Shown: piece after piece, positions 33,644 to 46,571 of the stretch
Layout: each line of letters opens with the position of its first letter
Position numbering within the stretch: position 1 is the stretch's first letter
Assembly: GCA_027475525.1 (NCBI GenBank)
Contig: JAMWFC010000088.1
Span: 899,534 to 963,533 of the forward strand
From: Macrolepiota albuminosa
Taxonomy: Eukaryota > Basidiomycota > Agaricomycetes > Agaricales > Agaricaceae
Length of the DNA stretch: 64,000 bases
Direction: 5' to 3'
Notes under the pieces: model-generated
Database searches by the model: none
Told to the model about the DNA's origin: nothing
The model's input: the letters and a program-made list of their open reading frames with translations, nothing else
Program-made: the position numbers and the translations under genes

Positions 33644-36600
33644 CTAAGTTTGCGATAAGTACACTCCATAAAAAAAAACAGAAATGCTTGAGACACTTAC
33701 GCGCCTCGTTGACACAACTGCGATATATTCATCCCATTCCATTCGCGCACAATGTACTTCAATATCAGAAACCATTGCAGCCTTGAGTTGCGTATCCGTA
33801 CGGGCGCTCCACACGCTCGCTCCAAGCTCAGGCCATGCTGCATATGGATCATGGACAATATCCGAAGGCAGATGATGCAGTCCGACAATCCAAGTTCCTT
33901 GCATCTGCGGCTTGACCTGGCCTACAGAAGTGATAGTCAAGCCCGTCTCTGGAAACTCAATTATCTGCTCGATGATGAATGGAGCAGGAATACTCCGTAA
34001 TATTACAGAGCTGTTGCCACGATGCCTCGATTCCGTCGTGTACGAAAGACCTTTATGGCGAACATGAGATCGCATGAGCGCATGGGATGGAACGACATGA
34101 TCTGGTCGAGCCCTTCTGAAGGCATCTGCGAAACGAGGGGGGAGGGCAACAAGTTTACCTTTGACTTCTGATGAGGATTCATTGAAAGTCTCCTGCTCAT
34201 CTGAATCAGAAAACATCGTTGCTTCACCTTGTTCGACCGCGAGGACGCCACGGGTTTGGGGTCGAACAAGAGTCTCAAATAATGATAGGCAATCTTTCAC
34301 GACCTCTGGGCAGCTTTGCTTGAAAAAGAGACCTCTTAAATTGGAAAATTTGTGCCAGGATCGTAACATGGTCTCCTCGTACTCATCTGATCTCTTGGTC
34401 AATGTACGTACTGACAACCGAGAGAGTTGGGAGGAAACTCACGCTTCTTGTAATTTGTTGACAAACGCTGTAATTGACTGATCGCGCGCTCGAACGGGAA
34501 GGCCCACCACCCATGAACAGGACCAAAGAGTTTGATGAACTCTGGAATGTGAAATGCAACATGATGGTTGGGAAGGCAGTCGTAGAGTGGAAACAGTCGC
34601 TGTAGCCCTTTTCGATATTCCATCATGAACTTGAGATAGCGGGTGCAGTGCTCATCGCTAGTGACTCGAGAGGTGGCAAGCAAAACTGCCGACATAAGTG
34701 ACATGGTAAGTTGCAGAAAGTCTAATCGGTCTTGTTCAAGGTGCTTGGACCAGAGACGTATCAACGACAGTGGTAAATTCAAACAGCCTAAAGTTCGCCA
34801 CTCATCTGCTTTGAGCTTCGATCCGGAGGAAAGAGGGACCGAAGGCATCCATGAAGGCTTTACGACAAATTCTAGATCATCCACAATCGTCTTCATCTCT
34901 TCATCTGTGAAAACACTCCCAGGTTGCCAAATCTCGTCATTTGCAGCTTGTTTCGATCGCTATTTAGGCTAATTAGCTGTGCGAATAAATGAATAAATTG
35001 AGCTGTCCTACCCAGGTGACGATAGCTCGGGCATAATACTCTCTAGTAAATCTCGTAGGGCGAGGAAATGTTTCACAGCCATCTAATCCTTTTGCAACAC
35101 ACCGCAAAGCCGGCAAACTGGATTTGGACCATTTTTTAACTGCGTCCTCATATTCTTGTCCCTGTTCACTGAATTGCATTGGCTGTGATAACCATTTAAC
35201 AAGCGCGCGGACATCCTTGGCGTATGATTTGTTCTCCGGTTGGGGATTGTCCGCTGAGAAACGTATCTTGACAACAAGACCTTTCGTAGGCTTTCCCCTC
35301 TCTTGACCTTTCTTTGTCTTTCCCTCGTCGTAGCCAAGGATGCTGCGGAAATGCTCCTTAATCAGGCCAAGGAACAGATTGTGCATGACATCAACAACGA
35401 GGAACGATGACGGTTTGTAATATGGTAGCCTGAGAAGCTCAGTCCATCGAACACCTGAATTGTTGACAATATCCTGAGCGTCTTCTGGAGAGGAAGCATT
35501 GAGGTACTTCTCCGCCTGCTCCCTGGATTCCGCATCGGTGCGCGGTACCCAGAAATCATAGTTGTAATCATTGTATCCATGAAGTGATCTGGAACATTCG
35601 CACCGAGAACAAAACTTTTCATGACTTATTGCGGTAAAGCCTCCCACTTTTCGCGCCATCATCAAGTCACAAATTACAAGAATGATAGCACAGTGCACGA
35701 CGCGCCCATAAAGATACTTGGCAGTCTGGTTGAAGAAAACGCCTGACCAAAGTTCGAGGAAAGCGTCGACAATGGGTTTCATATAAGGATTCAAACCATC
35801 CACTTCCACAGGGGGTTCACGCGGGCCAGGAATTAGCTGCACAAACAAATTTTCTGGTTTGTTCCGTTCCTCAATCGGTAGGTTTAGGCATGCAAGAGAG
35901 ATCATGCCCACAGATATCTTCTTTCCGGCTTGCTTATTGCCCAGGGGATTGAAAAAATCAACGCCCAGTGAGAACAGATAGCGCCCAGCGCTTTCACCGC
36001 CACACGCACTAAAATGAGTTTTACCATCAGGACCGTTCAAGTCCCGGATGGCAGAACCTTGGAAGATATCGGTTATCTTCCCGTCCGGCGGAACAACCAT
36101 CTTTTCCCAAGCCTTATCCATCTTTTGTTCATATCCCTCGCGCGAAAGCAATCCCGCAAGCCAGTCGTGAAAGTCGAAGACGACATAAGGACGCACGGGG
36201 ACGAAGATTAAAAATTTTCGCTCTCCAATCGACTTTGGCCGAACGAGTACTTCTTTACATTTGTGGCCATGGCGCTTCGCATTGCAGCGCTGCGGGTATA
36301 CAGGAATACTGTCATGGATGTCCTCTTCCTCAACCTCGATGTACTTTCTACCCTTGCTGCCCTTCGGGAGCGCACGGTATATTGTGTGACACGCTGGGCA
36401 GGCTGCATAAACCTCCGACTTCCTTTCTAACTTCAATGATTTCATCGCCGAACGAATGTCACGAGGGAATTTACCGGACAACAAGAATGAGAACGCCTGC
36501 GATGCGGCGGGGACCTTTTCAACAACCAAGTTTAGAATTTTTTCGCACATTTCAAAGAGCCAGTAGGTACCCCGACGAGGGAGTCGGAGGACGACGTGGC

Positions 36601-37449
36601 AGACGGCGATCATGAGAATCACGGCCTGCAGAAAAGGAGCTACTCCTAGAAAGCCAGAAAGGAAGTGCGGGGCTACATACAACGATTATCAGTAGACAGT
36701 ATCACAGAATGTACTTCGGTAAACCCACCACTATCAAATGTGCTCCCAGCGGCTGCTCGGGGTTCTGCAATACGCTTCTGCAGCGCATCCTGCCACGACT
36801 GGGTGGTAACTTCAAGGAGCGAGAAGACATCGTCATACACCACCATAACTGCTTGGTGGCTTTCTACCACAGCTGGAATCTTCGACGCTGCCAGGTTAAT
36901 GAGTTTGATTCTTTCTTCGACCACTGCCTGCCTGATGCGGCTGAGCGCTATCGTCTTGTCCGACAAAGCTTTATCGTCTGGTTGAGCAGACACAACTCCT
37001 ATCATCAATAGCTCTGCACGCAAGGAGCCTAAGGCATTCTCGATGTCTTTCAAGAGGAACGTAAGTTTCCTTGTCCTGGAAAACCGAGTATCTGCTCCAG
37101 GAGAAGGTGGCTCTACCGCGGACGGATGTAAAGTGAGGCTGCCGATCGGAAGATTATCTATTGCATTGGCCAGTTCAGCATTATGGGCCGCCAAAGCCGC
37201 TTCTTGAGAGGCATTGACCATGGCGACGACCTGCGCGGTCCGGTCCATATCATTGTGCTTCTTCCACGTGCGACGAGGGACCAAACGCCCTCTTTCAGTC
37301 CCTGAAATTGTTTCATCCTTGCACCTGGCGTAAGTACACTGGCAAACTTGAAGCTTCTCGTCGTCGTTCATGTAAAAAAGCAGAATAGAGCCCGAGATAG
37401 ATAACCAATAATCGCGGGTAGTCCTGCATGTGATATCAAACCGGCTCAT
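33644..37449 (-). CDS. TNP2-type (CACTA-like) DNA transposase
   Basis: Minus-strand gene from ATG 37449. Exon 1 has a CX-C type N-terminal motif (CQCTYARC, then RRTWKKHNDMDR), an N-terminus I associate with fungal TNP2-like transposases. After an intron near 36.68-36.73 kb, exon 2 (to ~34.99 kb) carries CPACHTIYRALPKG and RCNAKRHGHKC zinc-binding motifs, VFDFHDWLAGLL, LGVDFFNPLGNKQAGKK, LIPGPREPP, a FCSRCECSRSLHGY cluster, GVRWTELLRLPYY and VVDVMHNLFLGLI, the family signatures. Exon 3 (34.90-34.44 kb) has LKADEWRTLG, LPNHHVAFHIPEF and FGPVHGWWAFPFERA. A last part reaches ~33,644. I see no internal stop in the main exons. It would cut and paste its own element; terminal CACTA repeats were not located. 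Confidence 0.85.
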
Positions 37450-37825
37450 TGTCCTTTTTAGCCGAAGTTCGCTTTGATATCAAGATCACCAAACGAAGTT
37501 AATCGAGACCCTCGCATTCGAGGAAACTTCAATAATCGCAGAAAGGGTGATTTAACATTCCAACACTTTATTATGCGGTTTGAGGAAACGCGTGACAAAT
37601 TCTTAAAATCAAGGGCGCAAGACAACCACGAGATACTGAGGCAGTTTATTCTGCATATCGGACAAATTCTGCAGCAAGATCTCCAAAGTTGCCAGGTTGT
37701 CTCGTTTAGTTCCACATTCCCGCTTAACTTCTCACTCATCTCCGCATCTCGGTCAATCAACACATCTGCCAAACAAAGCGCAAGTACACCCTAAGTGAAC
37801 TCCAGACGGAAGACGAGCGTACACG

Positions 37826-40800
37826 CTAAGGAGCGACATGTCCAGACACTCTGCCATTGCCTTCGTTGCTAGGGGTACTCCGTGGAACACGAAGCACGCT
37901 ACGGACACGGCCGCGCATCAAGGAACCACCATGTCCGCGCGTCGGAGTACTTCTGGGTCCAAGACCACTCAAGCCGGCAGAAGTTGTTAAGGGAGATGGT
38001 TGTGGGTGTTCCACGTGCAAGGCAGTAGGAAGCTCTTCGGCTCTGGAACTTATTAGTCGCTGAGAACGACGTGGATCAAGGGTGATAAATTTGTCCCGCG
38101 ATCGAGCGCTGGAGTTCGTGTGCACACGGGGCGGAATTGTAATTACATGTTTTCCAGTAAGTTGGGCAATGGAAATCCGTGCTTGCGCTCTCTGAAGCTG
38201 TGGCACAGACCTTCTAGGGGTAGATACAAGAGTGGCGGACGATACAACGCGAGAGTCAAGAGACGAGGAAGGTGCTGCGATTCGGGTGGCTCCGCGAGCG
38301 GGGAGGGGATCAGTTTCATCGACATTCATGTTGTCCGGCTCTTCCTGGTAGGGGAAGCTCTCGCCCTCGTCTGGTTCAGGTGTCCCCAAATCATTATGAT
38401 CGTCCTCGGCTTCTTGATCATGGGCCTAGAGCTGATCAGAACGGGTTAAGAGAGAAGGACATAATAATCTTACTTCTTGTTGGCCTTGAAGCGACACTGA
38501 GACCGACTCAGATGCTGGTACTGACTGAGCCGGTACTGTCTTTAGCAAGTCCAGCTTGGCAGTGAGAATGATCTTCTCAGCTTCAACAACTTCCAGTCGA
38601 GTCCTGGCATTGATCAATTCGGAATCCATCGACTCCACTTTAGCTTTGTACTTGGTAGTCGAAACACGGGCTGCAGATAGAATGTCCTCTACAGACGCCT
38701 TATCCTGCCGCACCTTGTGCAATTCCTTCTCGGGGTGAGCTATTGTGCTTGGAAGGAAAGAACAAATACCAACGTTCTTTAATTCTCGAACCTCATTTTC
38801 CCTTTCTTGAAGTGTCTGTCAAATACGACAAGTGTAAGCAAAGGCAGATCACAACAGAATGAGGTCAAACTCACTGCTGACAATGACAAAGCAGTTGAGG
38901 AGTTTGTTTGCATAGCTGACAACTCGTTGCGTAACTGGTGAATGATATCGTCCTTGGACGAGAGCTCCGTCGAAGCTTCTTTTTTGATTTGCAAGACCTC
39001 AGAAGTGAGATCTTGAATGATACTATCCTTTGCCTCAGAAGCCTGATTGGCGGCTGCCTAGAAAAGCTGATTCAATAGGCGTGATTAAAAATAATTGAAA
39101 GGGGCCATACCTCCACCTGTTCTAATTCATACCTAATACGTGCTGATGACGCAGGTTCAGCATCAAGTTTGTTAGAAAGTTCGACTCGTGATGCTTGGAC
39201 CTCATCCAGTTTTAATTTATTTTCTCGCAGCTCCGTGTCTTTCTCCAGAGTCATTCTAAGCAAGTTTTCGTTGGCTGCCTGAAATGCAAAGTTACAATGA
39301 GAAGGGATATATTATAGAACTATATACCTTTAAATTGAGTCTCATAGATTCAAGTTCGGCGTTGAAACCGGCCACGAGAGCATTTTTTTCGCTGTCAGTC
39401 GCTTCCAGTGCTTCTTGCAACTCTGAATTGGTGACCTTAAAGTTAGCTTCAAGCTCCGATAAGGACGCAGCTTCAAGTTCGAGCTTGGCGGAAAGTTCGA
39501 CCTGACTTGATTCAGTCGCGTCTAATTTCAACTTATTTTCTTCTAGTTCCGCGTCTTTCACTTCAATTATTTTAAGCAAGCTCTCGTGGGCTGTCTAAAG
39601 TGCAAAGCTACAATGAGAAGGGATTCCAACATAGAGTCAGTATGGAATGATTGACCTTGATAGATGCGAGTTCGGCTTTGAGATCAGCCACGAGAGCATT
39701 TGTTATGTTTAGCTGGTCTTCGAGCTTCACATTGAGGGCATCTTTTTCACAGCTCATCGTGTCCAAATGGGATTCCATGCTTTGCAATTCGTTTCTTGCT
39801 TCCTTGAGCTCAGCTTCAAGATCGGCCTTGAGAACATTCTTTTGAAATATCTCCTTGGCCGCCGTTTCGTTTGCGTGCTTTCAAGCAACAGCAAAAAAAG
39901 CCACAATGAGAAGGGATAGATCATAGAGCAAGTACCGATATATACCTTTAAATGGACTTTCATAGATGCAAGTTTGGCGATGAAACCGGTCGCAAGAGCA
40001 TTTTTTTCGCCGTCAATCGCTTCCAGTGCTTCTTGCAACTCTGAATTGGTGACCTTAAAGTTAGCTTCAAGCTCCGATAAGGACGCAGCTTCAAGTTCAA
40101 GCTTGGCGGAAAGTTCGACCCGACTTGATTCAGTCGCGTCTAATTTCAACTTATTTTCTTCTAGTTCCACGTCTTTCACTTCAATTATTTTAAGCAAGCT
40201 CTCGTGGGCTGTCTGAAGTGCAAAGCTACAATGAGAAGGATTTCCAACATAGAGTCAGTATGGAATGATTGACCTTGATAGATGCGAGTTCGGCTTTGAG
40301 ATCAGCCACGAGAGCATTTGTTATGTTTAGCTGGTCTTCGAGCTTCACATTGAGGGCATCTTTTTCACAGCTCATCGTGTCCAGGTGGGATTCCATGCTT
40401 TGCAATTCGTTTCTTGCTTCCTTGAGCTCAGCTTCAAGATCGGCCTTGAGTGTTTAAAACAGCGGTGAGAAGAGAACATTGTGACGATTGTAGAATACCA
40501 TACTTGGAGAGCAACCTTCTCATCATTTAACGCAGTCCGCTCGCGTTGGAGAGCATTCCTATTATAAGAAATCACTTTGATGTCATGGTCTCTCTTTGCA
40601 ATCTCTTCAAGCGCTTTGTTGAGCGCCTCAGTCGTTCCTTCTTTTTGGTTCTGAACAGCAATGGTAAGAGGAAACCGCAAAGAAAGATTGTAAGACGTAC
40701 CTTCAAGAGGTCATTGGAAGATTGTAAATAATCGCGAGCAAGCTTCAGCTCAAGAATGATCTTGTCCTTTGTCGAGACTTCGTCATTGGCAATATCTAAT

Positions 40801-41702
40801 CGACGGTTGACCTCGCACAGGATGGCCGAAGAATGATCTTGTCCTTTGTCGAGACTTCGTCATTGGCAATATCTAATCGACGGTTGACCTCGCACAGGAT
40901 GGCCGAAGATGTCTGTGTAGACTGCAACTGCTTATGTAGGCAATCCCTTTCTGCTGCAAGAGCTGCCAATGCGGCCGCTTGACTTTCGAAGTCCTTTGTC
41001 GTTACGATCGCAGTACCTTTCCCTGTTCTGGAATGGGCTTTTTGCGCCGCAATCATCTCGGCCGCGATTATCTCGGCCTCTTTCTTTGCATCCTACAAAG
41101 CGGAGATGAAAAGAGATGCAGTTGCTAAGCAGTCTAGAATATACCTTCTGGCGACCTTTCAACAACACGAGGAGATCATCTTTCTCCTGCACAAGAGTGT
41201 CCAAATCGGTCTTCATCTTCTGAAAGTCAGCATCTCTCTCTTTGGTCTTTTCCGACTCCCTAAATTCCAGCTCCTAAAACGCACAATGGTGAGAGAAGAC
41301 GTAACAACAAGTGGGATGCGACACGCCTTTAAAGCACATTCGTAAGAAGATTGTCTGGCCTCCGACATCGCTTCAATGGTCTTGATTTCGCCTTGCGACA
41401 CGGTCAATTTGTATTTAATCCTATTCAGCTCAAGGTCTTTTTCCTCAAGCTTTTGCTGGAGATGGGCAATCTCGCCATTGACTTCAGTCCCATTGATGCC
41501 ATTGGCGCGAGAATTCTGGGCCAATCACGTCAATATATTGCTGGGATGGATGGGAGAGAAAACGAACAGAAGCAAAGACGCACGAAGCAACAATATCGTC
41601 GTCGTCGCCTCGGGCGCGCTTCCGTGATCGTGAAGGGACGCCGACATCGCGATTCATATCGGCGGCCGGAAGCAGCGTATAAAACGGGGGATCAGGTTCC
41701 AT
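37826..41702 (-). CDS. Coiled-coil protein with many short exons and internal duplication
   Basis: Start ATG 41702 (MEPDPPFYTLLP), followed by a nuclear-localisation-like patch (RSRKRARGDDDD). Then ~12 exons separated by ~55-nt introns encode long heptad-like helices: IAHLQQKLEEKDLELNRIKY, KLDATESSQVELSAKLELEA, LKEARNELQ-type segments. The last exon (38.39-37.83 kb) is Pro/Ser-rich with basic patches (DPRRSQRL) and ends at 37826. Two neighbouring exon groups are near-duplicates (618-bp period). A 77-bp duplication (40752-40905) disturbs one exon. It lies head-to-tail ~380 bp upstream of the transposase gene on the same strand, so it may be a second gene of the same element or simply a neighbour. 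Function unknown. Confidence 0.6.
39290..40450. repeat. ~618-bp tandem duplication of exons in the coiled-coil gene
   Basis: 39.29-39.84 kb and 39.90-40.45 kb align with only scattered differences; for example TGCAAAGCTACAATGAGAAG begins at 39601 and at 40219. Each copy includes two exons and their introns, adding a block of coiled coil. Confidence 0.85.
40752..40905. repeat. 77-bp exact tandem duplication 7
   Basis: Copies 40752-40828 and 40829-40905 are identical, within an exon of the coiled-coil gene. Confidence 0.9.
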
Positions 41703-41864
41703 AGCTACAGTTTCGCTGTTGTTGATACCAGGGAGCTGAAGACCAATCACGGAAGTCAAAATTGTTTTATAGCGTCTTTGAGTAAGGGAAAAGTAATGTC
41801 ACCGAACTGAAAGGAAGATATCAAACACGCTTATGACGAGACGAGATGAAAGGGAGATATCATA

Positions 41865-42180
41865 CACGTTTACATTCCGAACTCCGACTCTTTGTCGATG
41901 TCTCCAACCTTTTGTCAATATATTGAAAGAAAGAAAAGGGCTTTGATAGCTCACCCACGCGCTTTGTTTCCCGTGCATGAACACGCTCATCTCTTGCAAA
42001 CACGCTAATCGCCTCGCACTCGTATCGAAGTGCGTAACGAAAGAAATGAAAGAACAATTGAACGCCCCAAATAGATTATGTAATGAACCCGGACAAAGGG
42101 GTCTTTGTCCTAAAAGCTGAATCAAATGCCAAAGCATGATTGTGGAGATAGACATATAATCATCGCGTGAGGGCATGAAA
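41865..42180 (+). pseudogene. Diverged copies of two segments found elsewhere in the window
   Basis: 41.87-42.06 kb resembles the gene in the inverted-repeat arms (62.05-62.30 kb), including CTTTGTCGAT and CACGCTCATCTC-type words, but with stops. 42.07-42.18 kb resembles the reverse complement of 52.93-53.02 kb (ATTATGTAATGAA, GACAAAG, GGAGAT). It is a composite of duplicated pieces with no intact frame. Confidence 0.5.
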
Positions 42181-42629
42181 CACCAGAGAGGAAACCAGAA
42201 CATTCACAAGATACTCACTAATCTGTTGATTAAAGTGTCTATCTAGTTCACCGTTGAGCTGCTGGTATTCCTGACTTTGACGCCAATGGTGTCAGATTAT
42301 ATAACACCATGGAAGTCCCCAGAAGAGAGAAGTCAGAAACCCATACGCCACATTGAACAAGGACACTTACCTTGAAATATGCCAAAGCCGACGTAGATCA
42401 GATTTAATTTAACACATCGGGAAATATTCACCTGCCTACCTCCAAACCATGTCGGTTTATTAACAGACGTATCCAATATATGCGTCGGTCCGACAACTTG
42501 AAAGATTCATAATCATGAAGAATCATTGAATCAAGTGTCGGGATCGCCTACTATGAGGGTATCAAAATAGTCTACTCACATTGTGCTCCATGATATAATT
42601 TATGTCAACAGGCAACTACTGGTACATAT

Positions 42630-45218
42630 TCAAGCAATTACTGCAACTGAATCTCTAGAAGTCGTTATAGGTGCAGCTCCTCCATCTGGTGAAAACACAC
42701 AGTCGGCTTCCTGAGCTTTACCAAGAGCCAAGACTTTGCCTGATACACCCATGAACAAACCATCCATAATCATAACCTTTTCTCCCCTGACAGAGGGTCG
42801 CGTTGGAGTGACATATTTCGGAGGCACACGGAGCTTATCATGATTAACTTGGACCAACGCAAAAGAGCCTTCTGTTCCGACCCATAACCCCCTTCTACCT
42901 TCATAATCACCATTTTTCCAACCCGGATCGTTAAGCATAGGCTTCGTATGGAATAATTGCACTTTAACCTTTTTTCCAGTGAAGTTTTTGTCTTCCATCC
43001 ATGCACAATATGCTGACAAATTGTAAGACACGTGAGACTGTTCAATTTTGAGAAAACGTACGAAATGCGGAAGATGGATTTGGAGTTCGCGAAGATGGGT
43101 TCCATGCAGGACTAAGATACACGCTCGATACAGGAGGAAGAGGAGTTGAAGCTACCAAAGGAACCGAGGACAGAGGTACGTTGGACCTAGGCGGCAAATT
43201 ATTGGGAGGCAATTGGTCACTGACCAGCGGCTTGATGTCTTCGAAACCAACCCCTGCGTTTTCGAGGATCAACGGTTTCATGTTCCGGTCATGACTGAAG
43301 GGGATCATTACATATATGATTAAGACTCGATATCAACTTACCGGTAGGCCAAATCCCAAAGATGAAGGCGTTCCTGATGAAGAGTGGCATTAAGTTCTAC
43401 TAGAACGTCGTTACCCCTCAGCGTCGATTTGATGATTCCCTCGTAATTTTTCAGGCGATGTGAACCAATGACACGAACGTGACGTCCCAGAAAATGACGA
43501 TTCCGATTTTCTGTATTTATAAGCTCTAAGGGTTGGCTATTGGTCTTATTGTCAGGGGAGAGTCATGAATAATAATCATAACTCACTCGATCAATGAATC
43601 GTGAAAGCCTGGCGGCACCACTTTCACTTCAGCCGTACGAGCATCCATGATAAGTGGACTGTGATAAAAATTAACAGAGTCCGTGGGTGCTTCAATCTAA
43701 AAAGCAGTCAATTAGCACTGTTCGAACAAGAAAACAGATTCCGCACCTGCAATGCAGCATGGTGGTCATATATTGAAAGCATGTTTCCATCAATTGAAGT
43801 CACCCAACCCGTGAAACCCTCTTGTTGTCCAAATACTACGATCACCTGGTCTCCAACAGTCATCCTCTTTCGCAGATATTCGAGTGGTACAAGTAAGTGT
43901 AGATCTTGGTCGTTTACATCCACTGTCGCTATCCCTCCCGTAACGTTGTATACGACACCGACAACTCCTCGAGCGTCTCCATCCGTGATCGTGACATTGT
44001 CTCCAGCAGCAATAAGCTGAGCACCCATTGATTGCAAAGTGCGTTCGAAACATTCTACAGGTATGATCCGCAAGTTCTGGAAACGCGCAATCTCAGCTGA
44101 GGTCGGGATGGCTTTTTCAGGCTGGAATTCGTCGGTCAATAAGCGTAGATAGCCGTCTAAATAGGTCTGCCCGTGAAATTTCCACTCTCCTGAAGGTAGC
44201 ATGTGAACGGATCGATCTCCCCAGACTGCCTTGATCTCAGCCACGTCAAGTAAAGCTGCGTCAGGGCGACGTGGTCGATGTGATTTTAAAATGGACGACT
44301 CAGCATTGATGCGTTTCCGCTTCGTCAGGTGTGATCGCAAACAATTGTTCAAACGGGGCACAACATAAACTTTGGCTCCAAAGTCGTTATAGTCTGCAAC
44401 ATAGGCCAAGTCCCCGTCAAACGGCCGTTGTGTCAATCGGACCCAAGACCCACTCGAGGGAGTGAAGATCTTCTGTTCTCTAAGGTATAATGGCCAATCC
44501 GATGGGTCAATTGGGTGAACCTGCCCCCAGTAAACGTCGGAAATGCCTCTACAAAGGTCCTGTACATTCTCGAGTTTGAGAGCCTCAACCACTATACAAC
44601 CTGGTCGGGAAATGGAGCCGATGATTGATTTTACATCCCACGCGCCACTTTGCGAACGAATGAGCTTTTCCATGAGAATGAATGCAGCAGTTTCCTCGTA
44701 TCCTGGCTGAAGAGAAGGGAGATGGAAAAATAACAGAGAACAAAAAAGGAGGCATACCTTTACGGCGACCCTCCAGAGACATGTCACTCCATCGAAAGGT
44801 ATACTAACACTTTGATGAGGTGATCCGCCAGACGAAAGTTGTTTACTGCGAGAGCGGGCACGAGCACGAGCGAGTAAAGCACCCCATTCTATATCACTGT
44901 CCACTCGGTCCTGTTCGACGGCAAGTAAATGATGAGAAAGACTTCGATCCAATGCGACAGGTGAACTGTCGTCGATAAAGTCATCTGTAATCCATACATC
45001 GTCAGCCATAGGTATATAGAGCGTCTGCATAAACTACCATTGTCGTCTTCTTCTTCCACCTCAGGGTCTTCTTCATCATCGACTTGAGCCTCAATGTCTA
45101 GAAAATGATTCTGTCAAGTAGTGTATCAGTAATGGCTCCAACCTCAACGCTTCAAACATACCTCACGTCTAACCTTCTTCTTTTGACGCACATCGTTGCC
45201 TTCATTACCCTCAGACAT
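42630..45218 (-). CDS. SPT5-like transcription elongation factor (NGN and KOW domains)
   Basis: ATG at 45218 (MSEGNEGND); exon 1 ends at 45162; exon 2 encodes an acidic stretch (FLDIEAQVDDEEDPEVEEED), as in SPT5 N-termini. The long exons (45.03-43.71 kb) hold an NGN-like domain (LWRVAVK, intron, GYEETAAFILMEKLI, then GCIVVEALK and VHPID), and KOW-like blocks (SWVRLTQRPFDGDLAYV, GDNVTITDGDARGVVGVV, VGDQVIVVFGQQEGFTGWV). The 3' exons have SPAWNPSSRTPNPSSA, like the SPT5 C-terminal repeat, and a last KOW-like piece (GKKVKVQLF, GEKVMIMDGLFMGVSGKV), ending at TGA 42630. SPT5 pairs with SPT4 on RNA polymerase II. This copy is shorter than canonical SPT5, and a truncated second copy lies at 52.5 kb, so it looks like a duplicated paralogue. 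Confidence 0.75.
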
Positions 45219-46571
45219 ACTTTTTCAGTTCTCGGTCAAGACACTGAAGATATCGTAGTTTATAAAATCCATTAAAAGTCAATCTCTAACTAGTCAAATA
45301 AATCAATATATAATCATAATCCAACAGTTGTTGTGGGGGCCATACGTCGGACTTTGAATTCAAATGGCGCCTATCTAAGCAGCCTCTTAACTTGAGGGCG
45401 GGTTTCTGACATTGAAACTAGTCATGTGCTGCCACTCGGGGATTCCCGTTGATCACAAGGGGAAGTTGGACTTGGTCATATTTTCTGACGCCAGCCTGTC
45501 ACCATGCATATGTTCACTTCAGCCTCTTAATTTATCTATAATTATGAAATAACACAAAGCACAAACAATGCAGATATATTACTAGGAATAGTGAGAAACA
45601 AGGTAGACAGCTAGTTAATTAAGAGGAGAACACTTCCTGTGCAATGCGTATATTAACACAATTGTTCGAATAAGGGAAAACAAATACTTACTTGGAAGTA
45701 ACAGTATCATCAACGGAGCGATCATCCGCGGAGGACACTCAATGAGCTGGATGATCTATTTCTAAAATGCTTGCCGGGATTGCGAACGTGGACGCAAGCT
45801 CATACAGCAGAACATGATAATATGATAAGGAAATACAACCCTCAATATCGTTGTCGAGAGTATGATCGATTATATAAGCAGGTGCACCGATGATTGTTGA
45901 TGACGTGATGATTGATCTACGCTCACATCGATCATTTTACATTTTCGGTCAGGATATGTCCATACGGAGGGTCCCCAATAAGCGATCGGCATCCATGGCC
46001 AATGACCATTCGCTCCCTTTCTCCAAATTCAGTACCTCTCCAAATTCATGAGTCTTATTTGTCTTGAGAAGTCTTGGTTTCAGAAAAGCAACCATAGTCT
46101 TAATTCTATGTCGGCTCCTGGATGTGAGAAGAAGTGAAAGTGAGCAAGGAAGAAGTGTACGAGGTTCTTTGATAGTATGGTGTGATCTCTGGTGTATCGA
46201 GTGGTTGCGGGCAAATATATGTCATTTGGTCGCCCTCGCTCTCTCGCACGGATCCCGAGAGGGAAACCGCACTCAAACCGGCACAGGCAAGTATATTACG
46301 AGACAAGTGCTATGGGAAAGAAAGAGAGGAAACAATGAGAAGGGTAAGTGGATGAAGGGTTGGGAAAGAGAAAAGCCGAATCCAGTGGACTGACGAGCTC
46401 GATGTGAGTGGGAAAGGATGCAGTACAAGGACGAATGAAGTAGTATGTACAACTATAATACAGTATATACAGTATGAAACAATGAGGTCATTGTTGTCAA
46501 TGTGACAACGCGATGTAATAATGTCGAGGGTGGACGTGTCGCTTGCATAGACGATCAAAGGCTGTTGATCG
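45219..46571. other. Upstream region of the SPT5-like gene, repeated inverted at 51.2-52.5 kb
   Basis: No confident gene. On the minus strand, 45.96-45.22 kb matches 51.22-52.52 kb on the + strand, apart from blocks present only in the right copy (~51.34-51.73 and ~51.97-52.25 kb). It includes a possible small exon (SSADDRSVDDTVTS in the right copy). 45.87-46.05 kb contains the R1 repeat/promoter module on the minus strand. 46.06-46.57 kb: nothing recognised. Confidence 0.6.

Noticed and set aside
34161..36615. Several plus-strand ORFs of 100-126 codons
   Set aside because: Shadows of the minus-strand transposase exons, with no independent motif or intron logic.
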